NCBI GenBank assembly: GCA_016934895.1
Contig: JAFGRZ010000053.1
Span: 1-18,769, forward strand
DNA: 18,769 nucleotides
Origin: Candidatus Aminicenantota bacterium
Lineage (GTDB): Bacteria; Acidobacteriota; Aminicenantia; Aminicenantales; UBA8522
Reading direction: 5' to 3'
The translations under genes and the position numbers were made by a program. This document shows positions 15,305 through 18,769 of the stretch, piece after piece. The notes below the pieces were generated by a model that made no database searches, had not been told where the DNA came from, and saw only the letters and a program-made list of their open reading frames with translations. How positions within the stretch are numbered: the stretch's first letter is position 1; each line of letters opens with the position of its first letter.

Positions 15305-15417
15305 TGTCTTTGCGAACGAAGTGAAGCCATCCGGCCCTTTGGGCCGTCCCGAGTATAACGAGGGATCCCATCAAACAATATGAGATCGCCGTGCACCCAA
15401 GGGGGCTCGCGATGACA
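15305..15417. repeat. Decayed palindromic intergenic repeat (MITE-like), about 113 bp
   Basis: The left end reads TGTCTTTGCGAAC (15305-15317). The right end, read on the other strand, is TGTCATCGCGAGC (15405-15417). The two agree at 10 of 13 positions, as imperfect terminal inverted repeats. Inside are the fragments GAACGAAGTGAAGCCATCC and GAGATCGCC and a perfect small hairpin CGGCCC-TTT-GGGCCG (15332-15346). The ends resemble the TGTCATTGCGAG...GCAATCTC family of intergenic repeats seen scattered in many bacterial genomes (recalled, not searched). It codes for nothing and lies between the outer-membrane gene and the SRP RNA promoter. Confidence 0.5.
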
Positions 15418-15462
15418 GGGAGTGCGTTTTTCTAACGGCCATTTGGGGAAGGTTACGGCGGC

Positions 15463-15491
15463 TTTCCATTCTTCGGCGGCCGATGTATAAT
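15463..15491 (+). promoter_or_regulatory. Promoter of the SRP RNA
   Basis: TTTCCA (15463-15468, 4/6 of TTGACA), a 17-nt spacer, then TATAAT (15486-15491, 6/6). The predicted start, about 7 nt downstream, coincides with the first base of the RNA's closing helix at 15498. This agreement with an independently defined RNA end makes the call fairly strong. Confidence 0.7.
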
Positions 15492-15497
15492 GATCCC

Positions 15498-15768
<271 letters not shown>

Positions 15769-15773
15769 GCTTC

Positions 15774-16976
15774 TCATCCGCTGAGGACTTGATGGGCCTT
15801 CCGGATCCCGGCCCTGACTCGAACCCCGAACCGGCATAGACTCTCGCAACGCCCGCAGTCGCGGCAGGCCGGGGCGGTCATCGCCGGGTCCAGCGCGGAA
15901 TAATATTGCCTCGCGGCGGCCGCCTTGCCGTAGCTTTCGCAGTAGGCGAGATAGCGGAGAATTTCGGTCGTAGCGATGCCGGATGGACAGCCGGCCTGGC
16001 ACCGCCCGCAGAAGCGGCAGTAGTCCCTTCCGTTTTCGGCCACATGCCGGAAGAGGTTCGTCCTCTCCTCCGCCGTCAGCGGCGCTCCCGCCATCGCCAG
16101 GTCCTCCTCCATCTCCCGGCGGTTCAACATTTCGGTCACGACGCTGGAAACGGCTTTTTCCTCGAGCGCCCATTTGAGCATGGACTGGAAGAGAGAGACA
16201 TCGCCTGTCCTGTATCTCTCCAGGTTCTGGCGCCGCCCGCCCACCTTGAGAGTTTTCATGGCGATGATGCCGATGTCGCGGCCGGCGGCCTGCCGGATCA
16301 GGTCCCTCGTCCGGCTCGCTCCGAGATAATCATCGTAGGTTTCGACTTCCCGTGAAGGCTCCTCGATGTCGAAGACGTTGTAGCCGAGTTGGATGACGTC
16401 GTAGCGCCCGCAGTCCACGGCCGCCCGGACGACGCTCTCGTGGTTCGAATGACAGGACAAGCCGGTGAACAGGCATTTTCCTTCCTTTTTCAAGCGCGCG
16501 AAGGCGGCCGCCACTCTCTCGTCCGCCACATCTTCCGGACGCGAGGCCCCGTGCACGGCCAGCACGTCCACCCGGTCGGTGCCCAATCGGAGAAGGCTTC
16601 CTTCGACCGAGCGCAGAATGGCGCTCTCGTTCCAACGGCCGCGCAGATGGAACTTGGTGCAGACATAGGCTTTGTCCCTTCCCGCTTCCTTGAGAAGGCG
16701 TCCGATCTGGCGCTCGCTGTTGCCGTTGCTGTAAGAGCTGGACGTATCGATGTAGTTCACCCCGCGTTCGATGATCTCGCGGAAGAGGGACCAATCGGGG
16801 AGAGGACTCCCGCCGAGACTGATCTCCGAGATGAAGAGCCCCGTCCGCCCCAGCCGGCGGTACCACATCCCGCCCTTTTTCCGCCGCCATTCCTCGCTTG
16901 CGTGGGGAAGCGGCGATAGGGCGGCCAGTCCCCCGAAAGCCAGCTCCTTGAGAAATTCGCGTCTCGAATTGGGCAC
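15774..16976 (-). CDS. Tat-exported aldo/keto reductase with two 4Fe-4S cluster motifs
   Basis: A protein of 400 residues. I start it at GTG 16976, with AGAGGA immediately upstream; this puts a textbook twin-arginine signal at the very N-terminus (SRREFLK, R5/R6, then the hydrophobic LAFGGLAALSPL), so it should be exported folded. The same frame stays open to 17258, but that extension lies on top of the aldolase gene. The aldo/keto reductase barrel (about 37-310) has the catalytic tetrad D77, Y82, K108 and H142 (YIDTSSSYSNGNSE, CTKF, VHGASRP). The C-terminus has two four-cysteine sets, C320/C323/C326/C330 in CRFCGRCQAGCP and C371/C374/C377/C381 in CRDCGRCESLC, typical of ferredoxin-like 4Fe-4S binding. 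It probably carries out periplasmic redox chemistry; the substrate is unknown. It follows the aldolase stop by 8 nt in the same operon. Confidence 0.9.
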   Translation of the reverse strand: MPNSRREFLKELAFGGLAALSPLPHASEEWRRKKGGMWYRRLGRTGLFISEISLGGSPLPDWSLFREIIERGVNYIDTSSSYSNGNSERQIGRLLKEAGRDKAYVCTKFHLRGRWNESAILRSVEGSLLRLGTDRVDVLAVHGASRPEDVADERVAAAFARLKKEGKCLFTGLSCHSNHESVVRAAVDCGRYDVIQLGYNVFDIEEPSREVETYDDYLGASRTRDLIRQAAGRDIGIIAMKTLKVGGRRQNLERYRTGDVSLFQSMLKWALEEKAVSSVVTEMLNRREMEEDLAMAGAPLTAEERTNLFRHVAENGRDYCRFCGRCQAGCPSGIATTEILRYLAYCESYGKAAAARQYYSALDPAMTAPACRDCGRCESLCRFGVRVRAGIRKAHQVLSG

Positions 16977-16984
16977 GGTTCCTC

Positions 16985-17935
16985 TCAAGCCGGCCAACCG
17001 GCGGCCGGACCGCCCGTTCCGGGCAGCCGGCCGAGGGCCTCTAAGAGCTCGCGGACGCGCGCCTTTCCGCTCTCGTCCAGCGGACGCAAGGGAGGCCGGG
17101 GCGGACCCCCGCTGTAGCCCAGAAGGTCGAGCGCGTGCTTGATGGCCGGTATGCCCAAGGTTTCGGTCAGGGCCTTGTTGAAGGGGACGAGGTCGATCTG
17201 GAGTTTCCGGGCATCGACCAGCCTTCCCCGGTGGAACAGAGAATAGATCTCGACGCATATCTCGGGGACGGCGGCGGCTGCGGCCAGGATCCCGCCGCTC
17301 GCGCCCAGCAGCAGCCCGGCCAGGAAAAGACCTCCCGAACCGAGAAGGAACGAGAAATCGGGCCGGACTCCTTTGATCACCTCAACGAGGTTGGAGAGCC
17401 GGCCCGAGCTGTCCTTGATGCCGGCGATGTTGGGGTGCCGGGCCAGCTCGACGATGACCCGCGGCTCCACAGGAAGGCCCGTATTCTGGGGAATATTGTA
17501 AACGATGATAGGAATGGCGGCACTGTCGGCGACGTCGAAAAAATAGCGTTTGAGGACGTCCTCTGTCATGGCCGCTTTATAATAATGAGGCGGCTTGACC
17601 AGGGCGGCGTCGGCCCCCAGCCGGGCCAGCTGGTTGACGAATGCGCTCGTTGATCGCGTCGCTTCCCGGGAGGCTCCGGCGATGATTTTTTTTCCGGGAG
17701 CCGCCGCTTCCCGGACCGCGGCGGTGAGGGCCTCCGCTTCGTCGTCGGCAAGAAAGACGGCCTCTCCCGTCGATCCGAGGACGACGTACCCGGCCAAACC
17801 CGTCGTGTTGTAGCGCAGGATATTTTTCTTGAATCCGTCGAGGGCGATTCCTTCGCCGGCGAAGGGCGTCGTCAGGGCCGCGAACACTCCCTCGAAGCGA
17901 TCGCATATGACGCTCTCCTCTCCCGGGCCTCTCAT
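16985..17935 (-). CDS. DapA-family aldolase, probably 4-hydroxy-2-oxoglutarate aldolase-like
   Basis: A class I aldolase of 316 residues in the dihydrodipicolinate synthase/N-acetylneuraminate lyase family. Visible features are GSTGE (54-58, carboxylate-binding), catalytic Y146 in VYNIPQNTG and the Schiff-base K174 in HPNIAGIKDSSG. Apart from the core motifs, the C-terminal region (DARKLQIDLVPFNKA...GIPAIKHALDLLGYSGGPPRPPL) reads much like mitochondrial HOGA1, as recalled, and less like lysine-pathway DapA. I therefore favour 4-hydroxy-2-oxoglutarate cleavage to pyruvate and glyoxylate or a related 2-keto acid reaction, but the substrate is not proven. No lysine genes are adjacent. The start ATG 17935 overlaps the zincin stop as ATGA, with GGAG 10-11 nt upstream. 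The C-terminal tail (GTGGPAAGWPA) is non-conserved. Confidence 0.88.
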   Translation of the reverse strand: MRGPGEESVICDRFEGVFAALTTPFAGEGIALDGFKKNILRYNTTGLAGYVVLGSTGEAVFLADDEAEALTAAVREAAAPGKKIIAGASREATRSTSAFVNQLARLGADAALVKPPHYYKAAMTEDVLKRYFFDVADSAAIPIIVYNIPQNTGLPVEPRVIVELARHPNIAGIKDSSGRLSNLVEVIKGVRPDFSFLLGSGGLFLAGLLLGASGGILAAAAAVPEICVEIYSLFHRGRLVDARKLQIDLVPFNKALTETLGIPAIKHALDLLGYSGGPPRPPLRPLDESGKARVRELLEALGRLPGTGGPAAGWPA

Positions 17936-18288
17936 TCTTCGATCTCCCGGAGCTCTTTCTCGCTCAGCCCGAAATAGTGCCCGACTTCATGGAGCACGAC
18001 CTCCCGGACGCGCCGGCGAATCTCGTCGTCGGAGGAAGAGATCCGTTCGATCGGCTCCTGGTAGATGACGATGACGTCGGGGGGGACGTTGCCGTAATAG
18101 GATCCCCGGTCTTTGAGGGGAACGCCGTGGTAGAGGCCGAGCAGGGTGCTTGTCGGAGCCCGCGAGGAGCGGCGGCGGGGCGGCCTCTCGTCCACCATGA
18201 CCACCAAGTTCTCGATCCGTTTCCGGAACGAGCGGGGCAGCGACTCGACGGCTTCCTCGACCAGGCTTTCGAACCTCTTCTTGTCCAT
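17932..18288 (-). CDS. Small zincin-type metallopeptidase family protein (DUF1025/Zincin_1-like)
   Basis: A small cytosolic protein of 118 residues with no signal peptide. The zinc motif is H100-E101-V-G-H104 in VLHEVGHYFGLSE, with E110 as a possible third ligand. The layout (FESLVEEAVESLPRSFRKRIENLVVMVDERP at the N-terminus, LLGLYHGVPLKDRGS in the middle, PDVIVIYQEPIER, then HExxH near the C-terminus) matches the short minimal zincin family, whose substrates are unknown. I use ATG 18288: the frame is open to 18570, but the extension runs over the end of the adenosyltransferase gene and is Arg/Pro-rich without family resemblance. The ribosome binding site is weak. It sits 23 nt after the adenosyltransferase and overlaps the aldolase start, so all are likely one operon. 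Confidence 0.88.
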   Translation of the reverse strand: MDKKRFESLVEEAVESLPRSFRKRIENLVVMVDERPPRRRSSRAPTSTLLGLYHGVPLKDRGSYYGNVPPDVIVIYQEPIERISSSDDEIRRRVREVVLHEVGHYFGLSEKELREIEE

Positions 18289-18311
18289 CCCGAACGGCTT
18301 TCCGGCTTCGC

Positions 18312-18769
18312 CTATTTTTCTATCCCGGCCCGGGCCCTTACGCCCCGGGTGTAATAGTGCTTTTTTTCCTTCATTTCCGTCACCAGATCGGCCCTCCTGA
18401 GGAGGGCCGGCGGGGCGTACCGGCCGGTCAGGACGATTTCGACATCGGCCGGCTTTTGGTCGAGAAGATCGAGAACATCCTTGACGCCGAACAGCCGGAA
18501 GTACAGGGCGACGTTGACCTCGTCCAGGACGACGATAGCGTAGCGGCCGGAGAGCATGGCCCGGAGGCATTTCTCCAGGCCCGCCCGGGCTCTCCGGACG
18601 TCCTCTTCGTCCGGGTTCTCGGTGACATGGATGAAACCCTTGCGGCCGAACTGCTCGATAGTGATCCAGGGCGCCAGTTTGCGCACGGCCTTAAGCTCTC
18701 CGTAGGCTTGGCCCTTGAGGAATTGCCCGATATAGGTTCTGAGTCCGCACCCCGCCGCCCGGAGCGCCA
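18312..18769 (-). CDS. btuR: Cob(I)yrinic acid a,c-diamide adenosyltransferase, C-terminal part (5' end outside window)
   Basis: The frame is open to the window edge and gives 151 residues. The reading ALRAAGCGLRTYIGQFLKGQ, then AYGELKAVRKL, WITIEQFGRKGFI, YAIVVLDEVNVALYFRLF, VEIVLTGRYAPPALLRRADLVTEMKEKKHYYTRGVRARAGIEK matches the CobO/BtuR corrinoid adenosyltransferase family: helix after the P-loop, the VVLDE Walker-B-like strand, TGR, ADLVTEM, and the conserved GVxARxGIE(y/k) end. The N-terminal GNGKGKTT-type P-loop must lie beyond the right edge. The enzyme transfers adenosyl from ATP to Co(I) of corrinoids, making coenzyme B12. An internal GTG at 18686 would be a false start, since family residues continue upstream of it. 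It is the first visible gene of the leftward operon. Confidence 0.93.
   Translation of the reverse strand, partial: ALRAAGCGLRTYIGQFLKGQAYGELKAVRKLAPWITIEQFGRKGFIHVTENPDEEDVRRARAGLEKCLRAMLSGRYAIVVLDEVNVALYFRLFGVKDVLDLLDQKPADVEIVLTGRYAPPALLRRADLVTEMKEKKHYYTRGVRARAGIEK

Noticed and set aside
15332..15346. CGGCCC-TTT-GGGCCG hairpin after the outer-membrane gene as a rho-independent terminator.
   Set aside because: No T-run follows on either strand, and the hairpin lies inside the palindromic repeat, so it is better explained as part of that element.
18289..18570. N-terminal extension of the zincin gene to an ATG at 18570.
   Set aside because: It overlaps the adenosyltransferase coding sequence in another frame and is Arg/Pro/Gly-rich. 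The family begins at the ATG at 18288.

Overview
The window is GC-rich bacterial chromosome, almost fully coding, with no phage, plasmid, insertion-sequence or CRISPR signature. Several traits point to a diderm from the Aminicenantota/Acidobacteriota neighbourhood: a large secreted sortilin/Asp-box repeat protein, a large secreted M14 peptidase with a C-terminal glutamine-amidotransferase-like region, a periplasm-facing TPR plus beta-barrel protein ending in a C-terminal aromatic residue, and a Tat-dependent Fe-S aldo/keto reductase. The taxonomic guess is inference from gene content and has moderate-to-low confidence. A large-type SRP RNA with an Alu domain is also present.

Layout. Positions 1-8087 are a plus-strand run: the C-terminal part of transketolase, a secreted thermonuclease-like protein, the sortilin/Asp-box protein (with its own near-consensus promoter overlapping the nuclease stop codon), an orphan GlcD-type FAD dehydrogenase, a dihydroorotate-dehydrogenase-like protein without the usual catalytic motif, and a tandem ACT-domain protein. 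Positions 8103-11067 are a minus-strand signalling operon: a soluble histidine kinase with a degenerate GGDEF-like tail, followed by two double-receiver proteins that have no output domain. Its upstream region (11068-11297) holds two promoter candidates and a 23-nt AT-rich palindrome placed like an operator. The minus-strand M14 peptidase (11298-13913) and the plus-strand outer-membrane protein (14069-15277) are divergent, and the region between them carries back-to-back promoter candidates.

Positions 15278-15773 contain no protein gene. They hold a decayed palindromic (MITE-like) repeat and a 271-nt large-type SRP RNA with a good promoter. The RNA ends 5 nt from the convergent aldo/keto reductase gene. 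From the right edge a minus-strand operon runs leftward: corrinoid adenosyltransferase (cut by the window edge), a small zincin metallopeptidase, a dihydrodipicolinate-synthase-family aldolase that resembles 4-hydroxy-2-oxoglutarate aldolase, and the Tat-exported Fe-S aldo/keto reductase.

Most genes are recognisable housekeeping or secretion-related families. The parts that fit known descriptions least well are the receiver-only signalling operon, in which each double-receiver protein pairs one intact with one degenerate receiver, and the DHOD-like plus ACT pair. Several gene starts can be refined from ribosome binding sites and promoters, and these refinements are given entry by entry.
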